The notes: generated by a model not told the origin, from the sequence alone. A DNA stretch of 64,000 nucleotides from Enchytraeus crypticus (GCA_905160935.1 CAJHZI010000241.1:381501-445500), one strand, 5' to 3'; positions 44,509 through 50,935 are shown, numbered from the stretch's first letter. Program-made: numbers and translations.

Positions 44509-47500
44509 AGATGTGCCATTGACAGATCAGTGCAGTGGATAGACGACTTGTTGTTGCTGTTGTCACACTCATTGTTTTTATTGTTGTTGTTGTTGTAGAT
44601 GTGCCAGTGACAGAGCAGTGCAGTGGATAGACGACCTGTTGTTGTTGTTGTTACACTCATTGTTGTTGTTGAAGATGTGCCGTTGACAGGTCGGTGCAGT
44701 GGATAGACGACTTGTTGTTGTTGTAGTTACTCTCATTGTTGTTATTGTTGCTGTTGCACTCATTGTTGTTGTTGTTGTTACACTCATTGTTGTTGTTGGT
44801 GTAGATGAGCCATTGACAGATCGGTGCAGTAGATAGACTACCTGTTGTTGTGGTTGTTGCACTTGTTGTTGTTGTTGTTATTGTTGTTATAAATGTGCCA
44901 TTGACAGGTCGGTGCAGTGGATAGACGACCTGTTGTTGTTGTTGTTACACTCATTGTTGTTGTTGCTGTTGTTACACTCATTGTTGTTGTTATAGACTTG
45001 CCATTGACAAGTCGGTGCAGTGGATGGACGACCTGTTGTTGTTGTTGTTGTTGTTACACTCATTGTTGTTGTTGTTGTTGTAGATGTGCCAGTGACAGAG
45101 CAGTGCAGTGGATAGACGACCTGGTGAGCTCGAGGAGCTCTGATGTGGTAGACAGAGGAGAGAGATTCATGGTAGAGATGAGTCAGTGCGACACTTGTGC
45201 CACACTCGTTCAACTCACCTGTCAGCTGCTGCTCTGCAGCAACGACCCAGCTGTGCAGCAGCTCATGAAGGTCTCCACGGTACGTATAGAGCTTGATCCA
45301 AGCTTAACGTCAGTTTGATGAGGCAAAGGCATATCTGTGACGGGCGATGACTGGATATGAACTTTAGATCTACTGATATGCCGTCGAATACCTTACTGAC
45401 TCTCGCCCTACCATCTGTCCGTGTATTTAAATGTACATTCGTTGTATGCGGCAGTGAAAGATATTGACACGATAGCAACTGACGCTCTAATCTCCTGCTG
45501 AAGACAAATATTTATTTAGAGCTGATGTCCTTTTAGAAAACTTCCTCTTACTCGAAGCTCTCATCTTCCTATAGAGATTTAGTCATTTAATTCTTATTAC
45601 CGCTACCGTTGTACTTCTTGCTTTGCTCTATAATGTTATGAACGATAGTAGCATCCCATCAAAAGGCAGCGATTGCTAATAACCATGGAGAGGAAGGAGG
45701 AATGGGATTTTAACAAGGATCTCTGCTTCCTGACTCAGTGTACCGTTATGTTTGAGTTATGTTTATGTTATACTTGTTTTTTGTTATGTTTATGTTATAC
45801 TTGTTTTGTGTTACGTTTATGTTATACTTGTTTTGTGTTATGGTTATGTTATACTTGTTTTGTGTTATATTTGTGTTATACTTGTTTTGTGTTATGTTTG
45901 CGTCAGACTTGTTTTGTGTTAGTAATAATAATAAAGGTTTAATAAAGGTTTAACGTCCGTTTTCTCATACAAGGATGATGTCAGGGATGTTAGGTTTATG
46001 TTATACTTGTTTTGTGTTATGTTTATGTTATACTTGTTTTGTGTTAGGTTTATGTTATACTTGTTTTGTGTTGTGTTTATGTTATACTTGTGTTATACTT
46101 GTTTTGTGTTATGTTTATGTTATACTTGTTTTGTGTTGTGTTTATGTTATACTTGTTTTTTGTTATGTTTATGTTGTACTTGTTTTGTGTTATGTTTGCG
46201 TCATACTTGTTTTGTGTTAGATTTATGTTATACTTGTTTTGTGTTATGTTTATGTTATACTTGTTTTGTGTTAGATTTATGTTATACTTGATTTGTGTTA
46301 TATTTACGTTATCCTTGTTTTGTGTTATGTTTATGTTATACTTGTTTTGTGTTATGTTTATGTTATACTTGTTTTGTGTTACGTTTATCTTATCTTATAT
46401 TATGTTTATCCCAGCCGCGCTGATCTGAGAGTAAAATCTCGGACATTCACTGGACTGGCTACATGGAAAATGGACTAAATTGCCTAACGGATATAACATG
46501 TGGTATTAAAAGTGATAGATATCAACAGAGTTGATCATTTCATTATAATGTGTGTTACTATTATTATTATTATTACTTGTTTTGTATTATGTGTACTTTA
46601 CACTTGTTGTTATTGTTACTCTTGTAGTGTCCGGGGAGAGATGAGAGTTGTAGAGTTAGACCCGTTGTACTGCAGCAGTCGTACAACCTGTCGATAGCCG
46701 CTAACATCAGTCAGGGTCCTCTCATGATCCAGTCTGTTCCTGCAGAGTGGTCGCCGCTTAAGACACCTGCGACCAATCTAACGAGCAAGTCTGCAGAGGG
46801 TGGTGCTCCTGTTACCAGTAGCAGAGAAGCTGGAGACGCCTTCAAACAAAGAGTCTTAGAATCTGAAGGGTCGAAGGACCCAGCACCGCTGACGCTTGAT
46901 AACAAGGAAGAGGAAAATGGCGGAAAATGTGAACAGGTATGAAAGACATTTATTATAAGACTTTCGGAGTCCAGTGTCTGAATGTGTAAAACTTGGGCTG
47001 AATTGATCTGTAGTGATGCGTGCTGTGGGGACGTCCCTAACATCATTCTCGGATGAGGAAACCGAAGTTAAACCTTTATTATTATTATTAATATGCAATG
47101 ACTGCAATGAATTGGAAGCCAAGTCAAGGAAAAAGGAAAAGGGGAAGACCTAGAAGTACTTTGTTCAACAGGATCAAAGATTTGAAAACTTTGAACATTT
47201 CATAGGAAGATTCTGTGAGGGTTGCTAGACAGAAAAGAATGGAGGAGTGTTACAGCCCTATGTTCTCTTCAGAACGCAAGGAACTGGTATTATAATCATC
47301 AATTCCTTGAGTTAATAATTATTAATGAGGGTCAGGCTCAGGATTTAAACCCATAGCCTTTTGCTTATGTGGCAAGCCTGCTGTCCACCCGGTCGTCCAA
47401 CTGGTATTGTTTAGATATGACCTTAATATCAGAGGTTTGTTTGCTATTATTACTGCGACTATACATGTGATTGTACTGTGTTATATAAGGTAGTACACGT

Positions 47501-48277
47501 GATTGTACTGTGTTATATCAGGTGGTACACGTGACTGTACTGCGTTATATCAGGTGGTACACGTGATTGTACTGTGTTATATCAGGTGGTACGCGTTATT
47601 GTACTGTGTTATATCAGGTGGTACACGTAATTGTAGTGCATTATATCAGGTGGTACACTTGATTGTACTGTGTTATATCAGGTGGTACACGTGGTGGGAT
47701 TGGACTCGGTGGCTGTGGTTTGTATAGCGTTCGCCTCGTTCTTCATCGGTGTGGCTCTTGTGGCAGCTATTTGGTTCATATATGTTAGAACAGGTTTGTC
47801 TTTCTCTATTCCTTTCTCAATCTTTCTGTGTCTATTCCCTCTATCAGTTTGACCCCTCACTTTGCTCTCTCTCTCACTCTCTCTTTTTCTCTCTCTCTCT
47901 CTCCCTCTCTCTTTATCTCTCTATCACTGTAGAGCTGTCTATCTATATACTTAAGATTGTTTTTTGTGTCAGATTTTTATTTGTTTCTAGTTAGTAAAGT
48001 GCTTTATGATATTTCAAGTCCATTAGCCTCTTTTAATAGATTGTTCATTGCTCTATGGTTTATTTTTAATTATTTATTTATTTTAAAGATGTAATTTAAT
48101 GTATCTTGTTGTTGATACACAGCAAGACGGGTGGTGAAGACTAAGGGTGGGGTGAAGGTGGTGGGAGGGGTTGTGGCGGGGGCGCTGAGTGGTGGACGTA
48201 TATCAGCTGATACTAGCGGGGAATCGACCCCCAGCTCTACTGCACCTATGACTGTCAAACACAACGTGCATACCTGA
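24070..48277 (+). CDS. TGFBR3: Betaglycan (TGF-beta receptor type III), 16 exons
   Basis: Join 24070-24151, 25560-25772, 26850-26959, 28579-28768, 29561-29697 (end uncertain), 34944-35160, 36128-36308, 37637-37911, 39199-39357, 41484-41639, 42495-42645, 43711-43810, 45084-45279, 46628-46936, 47682-47793, 48123-48277; about 900-913 aa (human 851). Family knowledge: a membrane co-receptor that presents TGF-beta and inhibin. Seen: signal peptide; orphan domain with PLSGCFSRET, WGAVTSY, VHIIEL and PLSYTVAPLANYF; ZP domain with NGTHLVLSSRLNQC and FQLRLYSDSGF; membrane helix IAFASFFIGVALVAAIW next to GLDSV; short Ser/Thr tail. Each block has a counterpart in the same order in vertebrate betaglycan. 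The tail does not end in the class I PDZ ligand of vertebrates. All phases agree except exon 5 to 6. Endoglin is less likely because both orphan-domain halves carry betaglycan-type motifs. Confidence 0.92.
24535..25258 (+). pseudogene. Jockey/CR1-like reverse transcriptase C-terminal pseudogene
   Basis: Reads VKYLGITFIASKNLMVDTNL, IIRKFYSDCNNILSKSA, YYLPILTYATVSIS and NSVYRKLFNYHKWESVK, typical of the post-catalytic part of CR1/jockey-type reverse transcriptases. A TGA at 24807-24809 replaces the conserved Trp before NSVYRK. The same frame then continues to 25133. The 3' end has AATAAA at 25247. It sits in betaglycan intron 1, sense. Confidence 0.8.
25320..25559 (+). repeat. Tandem array (about 45-50 bp unit, 5-6 copies) ending in TGFBR3 exon 2 acceptor
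   Basis: Unit contains 'ctgataggagatgtaatata' and 'tactgtattacac'. The last copy, 'gttgataggagatgcag', supplies the acceptor AG. One earlier copy also has an AG ('gatgtag') at the same place. Confidence 0.85.
25560..25772 (+). CDS. TGFBR3: TGFBR3 exon 2, orphan domain start
   Basis: Encodes VSALYEQYQPLSGCFSRETT and EQVHAVVL...NIFLKPS, aligned to the ALMESFTVLSGCASRGTT region of human betaglycan. The donor CAAG|GTCTGT is weak but phase-correct. The acceptor is the last unit of an intronic tandem array. Confidence 0.9.
26613..26770 (-). mobile_element. (CT)n tract as tail of antisense family G element
   Basis: 26613-26663 is (CT)n. It continues directly into 'gtctactggcagatctatgg' and 'tatataacgcctccactctt', the reverse complement of the family G core. 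So the microsatellite is the element's (GA)n 3' tail. Confidence 0.8.
26850..26959 (+). CDS. TGFBR3: TGFBR3 exon 3
   Basis: Encodes NQLFVLFSTEPVTWRIHPPR, matching the human VVFLLNSPHPLVWHLKTER block. The junctions (D split codon, W|I) are in phase. Confidence 0.88.
27235..27284. repeat. (GA)n microsatellite
   Basis: About 25 GA units without an obvious family G core next to it. Confidence 0.9.
27902..28050 (-). mobile_element. Antisense family G element with (CT)n
   Basis: 27912-27966 (CT)n followed by 'gcaggtccatggtgtatagc' and 'tttctcttcatgtc'. Same architecture as at 26.6 kb. TGFBR3 intron 3. Confidence 0.8.
28579..28768 (+). CDS. TGFBR3: TGFBR3 exon 4
   Basis: Encodes DELIDWMRNKWGAVTSY...LSMANFITVE, matching LLNWARKEYGAVTSFTELKIARNIYI. 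Acceptor TCTGCTTAG, donor ATAG|GTACTA. Confidence 0.92.
28888..28978 (+). mobile_element. Family G element, sense
   Basis: 'gaagaggaagatggaagaca', 'gagaagagtgaaggcattat', 'gatctgccagtaggcagtac', ending in a GA-rich stretch. Confidence 0.75.
29395..29612 (+). repeat. GATT-rich array with 67-74 bp units crossing TGFBR3 exon 5 acceptor
   Basis: 'gatagatgcagttttaag' at 29434-29451 in the intron is identical to exon bases 29575-29592; a diverged copy begins at 29501. 'ttgtaga' at 29481 precedes the authentic acceptor 'ttgtag|a' by 74 bases. Confidence 0.85.
29561..29697 (+). CDS. TGFBR3: TGFBR3 exon 5 (3' end uncertain)
   Basis: Encodes DRCSFKLVLPNNKRASLLEL and KGCTSSS; the spacing between the two Cys (C, 23 residues, C) equals that in human betaglycan. 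Acceptor ACTTGTAG|ACTTAA. The donor is either TTT|GTATTG at 29698 (fits protein length but is out of phase with exon 6) or TAC|GTCATC at 29655 (in phase but drops a family-like Gln/Ser segment). Confidence 0.8.
29700..30220. other. TGFBR3 intron 5, unique part
   Basis: No repeat or coding block recognised. It includes a short inverted stretch of C/T and A/G rich sequence near 29750-29880 ('cgttcttttcttctctagag', 'ggagtgagaaagttctgcgc'). Confidence 0.4.
30222..30514 (+). mobile_element. Family C SINE, best copy
   Basis: 'ggggatatggcttaaaggtt' (A box), 'gcctgggttcaaagcccagg' (B box within a perfect stem), 'gatgggtatccccttgggtc', 'taacctgccaggaacctgta', 'cggccataacactgctatag', 3' (TTA)n. About 290 bases, tRNA-derived. 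Confidence 0.85.
30515..30541 (-). repeat. Poly(A) tail of the antisense LINE (poly-T on + strand)
   Basis: About 27 T between (TTA)n and the LINE 3' end, read as A-tail on the - strand. Confidence 0.85.
30541..33900 (-). mobile_element. Full-length non-LTR retrotransposon with R2/R4-like domain order, in TTA repeats
   Basis: About 3.36 kb, antisense in TGFBR3 intron 5. Single-ORF design: N-terminal Cys/His motifs, RT, Cys/His knuckle, then RPDG nuclease-like block; no apurinic-type endonuclease. The 3' end has a stem (ACCCC...GGGGT) and an A-tail. (TTA)n lies beyond its 3' end (30492-30512) and (TTA/ATT)n beyond its 5' end (33903-33952). The sister copy at 22.0 kb is likewise bordered by (TAA)n. 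Family knowledge: R4-clade elements such as Dong use a restriction-like endonuclease and insert in TAA repeats. Assignment to that clade is inference. Two single-base losses near the 3' end break the frame. Confidence 0.85.
30614..33608 (-). pseudogene. LINE reverse transcriptase/endonuclease ORF, frameshifted near its end
   Basis: Open for 916 codons from ATG at 33606-33608. Seen in order: CRVC, CSVC and HLHG...CPG zinc-type motifs (aa 3-54); GGPDGLRPQHL (about 299); KLDFCNAFN (RT motif A, about 426); QQGDPLGP (about 480); YLDD (motif C, about 509); CPCGHE...HGLSC knuckle (about 810); RSDGKRPDG (about 867). Compared with the 22.0-kb copy, one base is missing near 30948 (TTTGGG for TTATGGG) and one near 30916 (TACTG for TACCTG). 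As a result W-D-V-T-V-I-D-T is out of frame, and the remaining E-T-M-G part reads in another frame (30853-30614). Both catalytic Asp of RT are intact, so decay is very recent. Likely function when intact: target-primed reverse transcription. Confidence 0.88.
33901..33953. repeat. (TTA/CTA)n tract at LINE 5' junction
   Basis: Imperfect ATT/ACT trinucleotide run directly beyond the element's 5' end. Confidence 0.85.
34225..34425 (+). mobile_element. Family D SINE
   Basis: 'ctgagagtaaaatctaggac', 'attcacaggtctggttacac', 'gcctaacggtttaacatctg', 'taggtatcaacatagttgat'. Confidence 0.8.
34725..34853 (-). mobile_element. Family B SINE, antisense
   Basis: 'cagtttcctcactcgaaagc', 'gggcgagcccaggattttaa', 'ctgatccgcagtcgaatagc', 'catcgccagtggctcc'. 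It ends 90 bases before exon 6. Confidence 0.85.
34944..35160 (+). CDS. TGFBR3: TGFBR3 exon 6
   Basis: Encodes DVHIIELL, EVVVNVRPRARRPVLVKHLV and VMWTITTESLRGVLDVI, aligned to EEVHIIEL...DIRPSQ...NLILILK...WVIKSFDVKGSLKII. It starts within a run of six G. Confidence 0.92.
35830..36124 (+). repeat. GATT/TAATT-rich tract running into TGFBR3 exon 7 acceptor
   Basis: Repeated 'attgattgatt' with 'gattaattaattgactgatt', ending 'gattgatttgattggcag|' at the exon. Confidence 0.8.
36128..36308 (+). CDS. TGFBR3: TGFBR3 exon 7
   Basis: Encodes LVQWTSDKYGQPLSYTVAPL then ANYFDIIV, matching LVKWALDNGYSPITSYTMAPVANRFHLRL. Acceptor at the end of a GATT-rich tract. Confidence 0.93.
36995..37285 (+). mobile_element. 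Family H fragment plus family A/RTE tail
   Basis: 36995-37060 has 'gcaggagctgaggaagccaa' and 'attgcctcagaggcctgt' (family H). 37205-37279 has 'ctattcgtatcccaaccctg', 'gttgaactgggatttagggg' and (GAT)n (RTE tail). Confidence 0.65.
37280..37380 (+). mobile_element. Family G element with (GA)n and (GAT)n
   Basis: 'ggaaggcggaagacagagaa', 'gagtggaggcgttatgtacc', 'atggacctgccagtaggcag', then (GA)n and GATGATGAT. Confidence 0.8.
37637..37911 (+). CDS. TGFBR3: TGFBR3 exon 8, linker and start of ZP domain
   Basis: A Ser/Pro/Lys-rich linker of about 60 residues leads into KLAVIQATRIYCIDEAEGSM, the first ZP-N strand and Cys (human VDIALSVKCDNEKMIVAV). Confidence 0.9.
37966..38243 (+). mobile_element. 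Family A SINE, full-length, RTE-type tail
   Basis: 'gtgtccgggttgtttgaaga', 'ccagccggtgactgcaagtg', 'accaacgttagaaagggcat', 'tcggttggtgagcgcctagg', then about 120 bases matching the RTE fragment tail ('gatgatatgatataggacagag'-like in 19-base pieces) and (GAT)n. It starts about 55 bases after the TGFBR3 exon 8 donor. Confidence 0.85.
38898..39186 (+). repeat. Family B SINE (38957-39081) flanked by a long direct duplication
   Basis: 'tatagtaatatattaaaatg' through 'taagtacttgctcttg' occurs at 38898-38955 and again at 39124-39185, on each side of the SINE and ending 13 bases before the exon 9 acceptor. That is far longer than an ordinary target-site duplication. Confidence 0.75.
39199..39357 (+). 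CDS. TGFBR3: TGFBR3 exon 9, ZP-N
   Basis: Encodes SDVSLKDSRCRSRDNGTHLV and SSRLNQC, matching MDVTLLDPTCKAKMNGTHFVLESPLNGC. 53 codons, phase 0 on both sides. Confidence 0.93.
39360..40065. other. TGFBR3 intron 9, unique part
   Basis: No repeats or exons recognised apart from short low-complexity pieces. Confidence 0.4.
40070..40278 (+). mobile_element. Family A SINE
   Basis: 'gttgtgtccgagttgctgaa', 'gaattgaccaaccatagact', 'ggcattcagcttgtgatcgc', (GAT)n tail. The RTE-like segment is shortened. Confidence 0.8.
40829..41086 (+). mobile_element. Family A SINE
   Basis: 'gttgtgttcggattgctgaa', 'accaaccgtggactgcgtgt', 'gtcgtaaaaggcgacaagcg', 'accctagttgaactgagatt', (GAT)n. Confidence 0.8.
41484..41639 (+). 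CDS. TGFBR3: TGFBR3 exon 10
   Basis: Begins IVIRYSAA, like human SIVIQVPAL, and contains SINVRCDLRGEL around the next conserved Cys. Donor CTG|GTAAGT. Confidence 0.88.
41880..41960 (+). repeat. LINE/SINE 3' tail fragment with GATT repeats
   Basis: 'caacgtccctgacattgccg', 'tatggcgaggaaccggacgt', then (GATT)n, the same ending as the LINE relic at 10.3 kb. Confidence 0.75.
42361..42446 (+). promoter_or_regulatory. Tandem array of four CRE-like palindromes, TGFBR3 intron 10
   Basis: TGACGTCA at 42373, 42413 and 42433, plus GGACGTCA at 42393, in an exact 20-base period ('gacgatgtcagtgacgtcag'). TGACGTCA is the full CRE palindrome bound by CREB/ATF and also by CREB3-family bZIP factors. It lies 49 bases upstream of exon 11. 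Function as an enhancer is inference; it may be just a 20-bp minisatellite. Confidence 0.55.
42495..42645 (+). CDS. TGFBR3: TGFBR3 exon 11, ZP-C
   Basis: Encodes FQLRLYSDSGFQEEITAYPR and GKHLFVRAQV, matching NMELYNTDLFLVP...GHVYVEVSV. Donor AAAG|GTAAGA. A family B SINE begins about 12 bases inside the intron. Confidence 0.92.
42656..42783 (-). mobile_element. Family B SINE right after TGFBR3 exon 11 donor
   Basis: 'taaagctaacgttagtttcc', 'gcgagcctaggatttgaacc', 'ctgatccgcggtcaaagatc', 'tatcgccactggctccagc'. It starts about 12 bases into the intron. Confidence 0.85.
43140..43400 (+). repeat. 25-bp minisatellite, about 10 units
   Basis: Unit 'ctgctcattaccagtgctct' plus 'gtaat'. TGFBR3 intron 11. 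Confidence 0.92.
43711..43810 (+). CDS. TGFBR3: TGFBR3 exon 12
   Basis: Encodes LRVVVTDCSLESVMEHKPAG and RRPLISD, matching the FAIQTCFISPYSNP...YTIIENICP region of ZP-C. Ends GATAG|GTTGGT, phase 2. Confidence 0.85.
44131..45125 (+). repeat. Composite array: GTT repeats plus acceptor plus first 42 bases of TGFBR3 exon 13, eleven units
   Basis: Each unit is (GTT)n, 'tag|' or 'cag|', then 'atgtgccattgacag.tcgg' and 'tgcagtggatagacgacctg'. Unit exon-like starts: 44141, 44235, 44323, 44405, 44511, 44599, 44675, 44805, 44893, 44996, with the true exon at 45084. Nine of ten intronic copies keep the AG; the copy at 44893 has AA. The copies stop exactly where the true exon continues with GTGAGC. Confidence 0.93.
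45084..45279 (+). CDS. TGFBR3: TGFBR3 exon 13
   Basis: Encodes CASDRAVQWIDDLVSSRSSD and ATLVQLTCQLLLCS, matching the RFSFVFKP...LLFLQCELTLCT block. The acceptor at 45082-45083 is the last and only productive one of eleven repeated acceptor-like units. Confidence 0.9.
45298..45412 (-). mobile_element. Degenerate family B SINE, antisense
   Basis: 'agcttaacgtcagtttgatg', 'gtgacgggcgatgactgg', 'ctactgatatgccgtcgaat'. It begins about 19 bases after the exon 13 donor. Confidence 0.6.
45745..46395 (+). repeat. 27-bp minisatellite, about 21 units, interrupted
   Basis: Unit 'gttatgtttatgttatactt' plus 'gttttgt'. Interrupted at 45920-45990 by 'aataaaggtttaacgtccgt' and 'gatgatgtcagggatgt', a LINE/SINE-type tail. 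Open frames over it are repeat translations. Confidence 0.92.
46396..46575 (+). mobile_element. Family D SINE, truncated, with ATT tail
   Basis: 'ctgagagtaaaatctcggac', 'attcactggactggctacat', 'gatagatatcaacagagttg', (ATT)n. It ends about 50 bases before the exon 14 acceptor. Confidence 0.8.
46628..46936 (+). CDS. TGFBR3: TGFBR3 exon 14, ZP end and juxtamembrane stalk
   Basis: CPGRDESC matches the conserved CVPPDEAC ending of the ZP module. Then follows a Ser/Thr/Glu-rich stalk ending NGGKCEQ. Confidence 0.9.
47018..47290. mobile_element. LINE tail (antisense) and LINE C-terminal relic (sense)
   Basis: 47030-47092 is an antisense tail ('gaggaaaccgaagttaaacc', then (TTA)n). 47094-47290 reads NWKPSQGKRKRGRPRSTLFN-RIKDLKTLNIS then stop, the GKRxRGRPR...LxxxxIS C-terminal signature of RTE-like reverse transcriptases. 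Confidence 0.65.
47462..47700 (+). repeat. 32-bp minisatellite crossing the acceptor of TGFBR3 exon 15, about 7 units
   Basis: Unit 'ggtggtacacgtgattgtac' plus 'tgtgttatatca'. The last unit's 'atatcag|gtggtacacgtg' is the authentic acceptor plus first 12 exon bases. At least five upstream units keep an identical 'atatcag|gtggtac'. Confidence 0.93.
47682..47793 (+). CDS. TGFBR3: TGFBR3 exon 15, membrane helix
   Basis: VGLDSVAVVCIAFASFFIGV then ALVAAIWFIYVRT, very close to human [33 protein letters not shown]. The first 12 exon bases are part of the repeated unit upstream. Confidence 0.97.
47860..47925. repeat. CT-rich microsatellite
   Basis: Imperfect (CT)n in TGFBR3 intron 15. Confidence 0.85.
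48123..48277 (+). CDS. TGFBR3: TGFBR3 exon 16, cytoplasmic tail
   Basis: About 50 residues, basic then Gly/Ser/Thr-rich (SADTSGESTPSSTAP), ending NVHT and TGA at 48275-48277. The Ser/Thr-rich tail is similar in style to vertebrate betaglycan, but the terminal PDZ ligand is not conserved. Confidence 0.88.
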
Positions 48278-49660
48278 AATCCCTCGAGTTATCAGTCCTT
48301 TATGTCTCTGTGAAACTAACAAAGGAATTCCTACCCTGTGTGTTGTATGGCTGAGATATCAGGCGACGAAACAGGCGATGAATCGACTGGATTAGTTGTT
48401 GAACTCCTTCGGTAGCTATTCCCCTGGTGGTTGCTGGCGCCTAGTGGTTGCTAGGCCCTGGTGGTTGCTAGCCCCTGGTGGTTGCTAGTTCCTGATGGTT
48501 GCTAGCCCCTGGTAGTTGCTAGGCTCTAGTGGTTGCTAGCCCCTGAAGGTTGTTAGCCCCTGATGGTTGCTATCCCCTAATGGTTTCTAGTCCCTAATGG
48601 TGTGCCGTCAGGTGTGTATTTACCTTGGAGAAGCTTTCTCTGGATTTCTCCTGACTGATTAATGTGGTAGAACTGTTAAAGGTCGCTAATGTTGTTCCTG
48701 GGATTTGCAGCTTAAATTCCAATCCAACCAAAGTCGCCTGTGGGCAGTAAAAGGCTAGTTATGTCTAAATGTCTGTCGTCCACCGAATGTTCTCAGCAAA
48801 TCTCTCTATAGATGGATTACTGGGGTGGATTATGCGGAGAGGAATAGTACAGGGAATAGAGTTCTTTTGACGTTTGTAACAGGGTGAGGCTTGAATTTAG
48901 AATAGCAATTCAAAAAAACAAAAAAATTGACAGTGACTATCTAAGTGATAGATTGTTATGTTGATATCAGTAATTATATTAAATAAGGATACGTGTATTA
49001 ATACATTTTGTGCATTAATACATATATGCGGGTATTGTATGTTGTTAAAAATGCGTGTAATGTATCTATATGCGCAGTAAGGGACAGTTGTGTGTTACGA
49101 GCATATAGTTGTATTGTGGAAACATGGCGTAATATTAGAATTGAACTACGTAGCTAGTATTGGAGTTGTATCTGGTGTGCTATGTACAAATGATGCGTCT
49201 ATGTAATTCGTCATTTGTTGAATCACGTTAATGAGTTCATTCTGAGAACGTGTACGCTCTGTATGCTCGGACACACGTTAGTTTGAGTGCCACAAAAAGA
49301 CAGTTACTCGTCAAGTTATCGTTTCGTTTGTATTAATTGTTGTTGCTACTATCCGGGTATATATATTCTATTATGTATTGTGTTTCTATGTTTTGCATAT
49401 TTATGTGCGTTTATGTAAATACTAGCGTCTATTTGTATGCTTGCGCGTTTGTGCACGTATGCTAAATTGAAGACCGAATTGGTAATGTCTGTATTTGTTT
49501 TATTTTAATGTAAATGAAGCTAAATATCATTGCTGTGTGAGTGCCAGTTAGATACCAGTAAATAATTTAAATCACTAAAACACTTGAACGGATTAGACAG
49601 TTGACTTGGTTTAGAACATTTCAAAGCCTCGCTGAAATAAAATGCAATTGCTGAGCTTAA
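48278..49660 (+). other. Probable TGFBR3 3' UTR with 16-bp repeats and AATAAA
   Basis: Starts after the stop. 48424-48600 holds about 11 copies of 'cccctggtggttgctag'. AATAAA at 49636-49641 is the first good poly(A) signal I see, giving a 3' UTR of about 1.4 kb. The extent is inferred. Confidence 0.5.
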
Positions 49661-50395
49661 GTGGAAATATCTCTACGGAATTAGTGAAGTTTTAGCTACG
49701 TGTTTGATTTCAGAAATGCTTTTAATAGTAATAATAATAATAAAAGTTTAACGTCCGTTTCAACATACAAGGATGATGTCAGGATGATGAAAATGGCGAA
49801 TGGTATAAAAAGTTAGAGTGTTCTGGGAATTTTCATCACTGCTGAAGGATTTGATTTGCAAATCCATGAACTTTGCTAAACGACCAGACTATAAAATGTT
49901 GAAATGCCTATCTTTACTAAATAAGCACACACGCGCACTGTGTATATATGGAAATGTGGAAGTTTGAATACATATGTTAAATTGATTTGATTAATGTCAG
50001 CAATTCTTGATTAGACAAAACTTATTGAGTTCAATGTTAAATAGATAACAAATTTTAAAATGTAATATTTTCATTTTAATTATATGTGCACCACTTAGTT
50101 TGACAAAATGGCTTCCCTGTACCAGTCGGACATAATACCGATATGCTATCAACTTAGCCTGACTGAGAAATAACATGTTTCTTTGCTGTCTTAATCTAAG
50201 GTGTTAAATTTTGCTTAGAATTTGTGTGTAAATCGTGTTATGAGTTCTGTTAAGATGATGGATTGATTCAGGATTTATGCGTGTGCTAATTACTTTGTTA
50301 TTATAATTACTCGTGCAGCTAATTAATGTTTACTATAATTTTATGGATGATTTTGATAATTAATGCAAGTTAATCCTCTTGTGAAAAGCGTGAAT
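49661..50395. other. Intergenic, mostly unique
   Basis: One tail-like repeat at 49728-49795 ('aataataataaaagtttaac', 'gtccgtttcaacatacaagg'). Nothing else recognised. Confidence 0.4.
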
Positions 50396-50399
50396 TGAA

Positions 50400-50505
50400 G
50401 AGGATAAATGGGATAGGTATACTGAATTTATATGCTAGGGACCTGCAGTATGGCAGCACACATGGAGAGAGAGTGAGAGAGAAAGAGAGTTAGAGAAAGA
50501 GATAA
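50400..50505 (+). mobile_element. Degenerate family G element with GA tail
   Basis: 'atgctagggacctgcagtat' and 'ggcagcacacatggagagag', then GA-rich. Confidence 0.6.
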
Positions 50506-50695
50506 ATTAATGATTCCGATAGATATAGTCCTTGTGTGATGAGCGATAGGTCAGATTAGCAGAAAGTATTACCACGACCACTACTACTATTGCTATTCCT
50601 TATTTCTACATTATAGAGACGTGAGTTCTTCTTAAATCATATTGTAGGATTGTCACTGCTACTTTACCCTCAGACCTTGCTGCTTTAGTTATGAT

Positions 50696-50935
50696 AGACT
50701 ACTGGAACTAGGTCACCTAGATACTGGAACTATGTCACCCAGCTACTGGAACTAGGTCACGTAGCTTCTGGAACTAGGTCACTTACTACTGGAACTAGGT
50801 CACCTAGTTATTGGAACTAGGTCACCTAGATACTGGAACTAGGTCACGTAGCTATTGGAACTAGGTCACCGTGCTACGGGAACTAGGTCACCTAGCTACT
50901 GGAATTTGGTCGCCTATCCACTGGAATTAAGCCAT
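50696..50935 (+). repeat. 21-bp minisatellite, about 11 units
   Basis: Unit 'tactggaactaggtcaccta' plus 'g'. Intergenic. Confidence 0.92.

Noticed and set aside
44917..45318. Open frame rich in Val, Leu and Cys (133 aa) over the GTT array
   Set aside because: It is translation of GTT/TGT repeats. Only 45084-45279, in its own frame and bounded by splice sites, is real exon.
45673..46428. Overlapping Leu/Cys/Tyr-rich frames resembling membrane proteins
   Set aside because: The 27-bp minisatellite is open in several frames because its unit length is a multiple of three; no start context or splice evidence.
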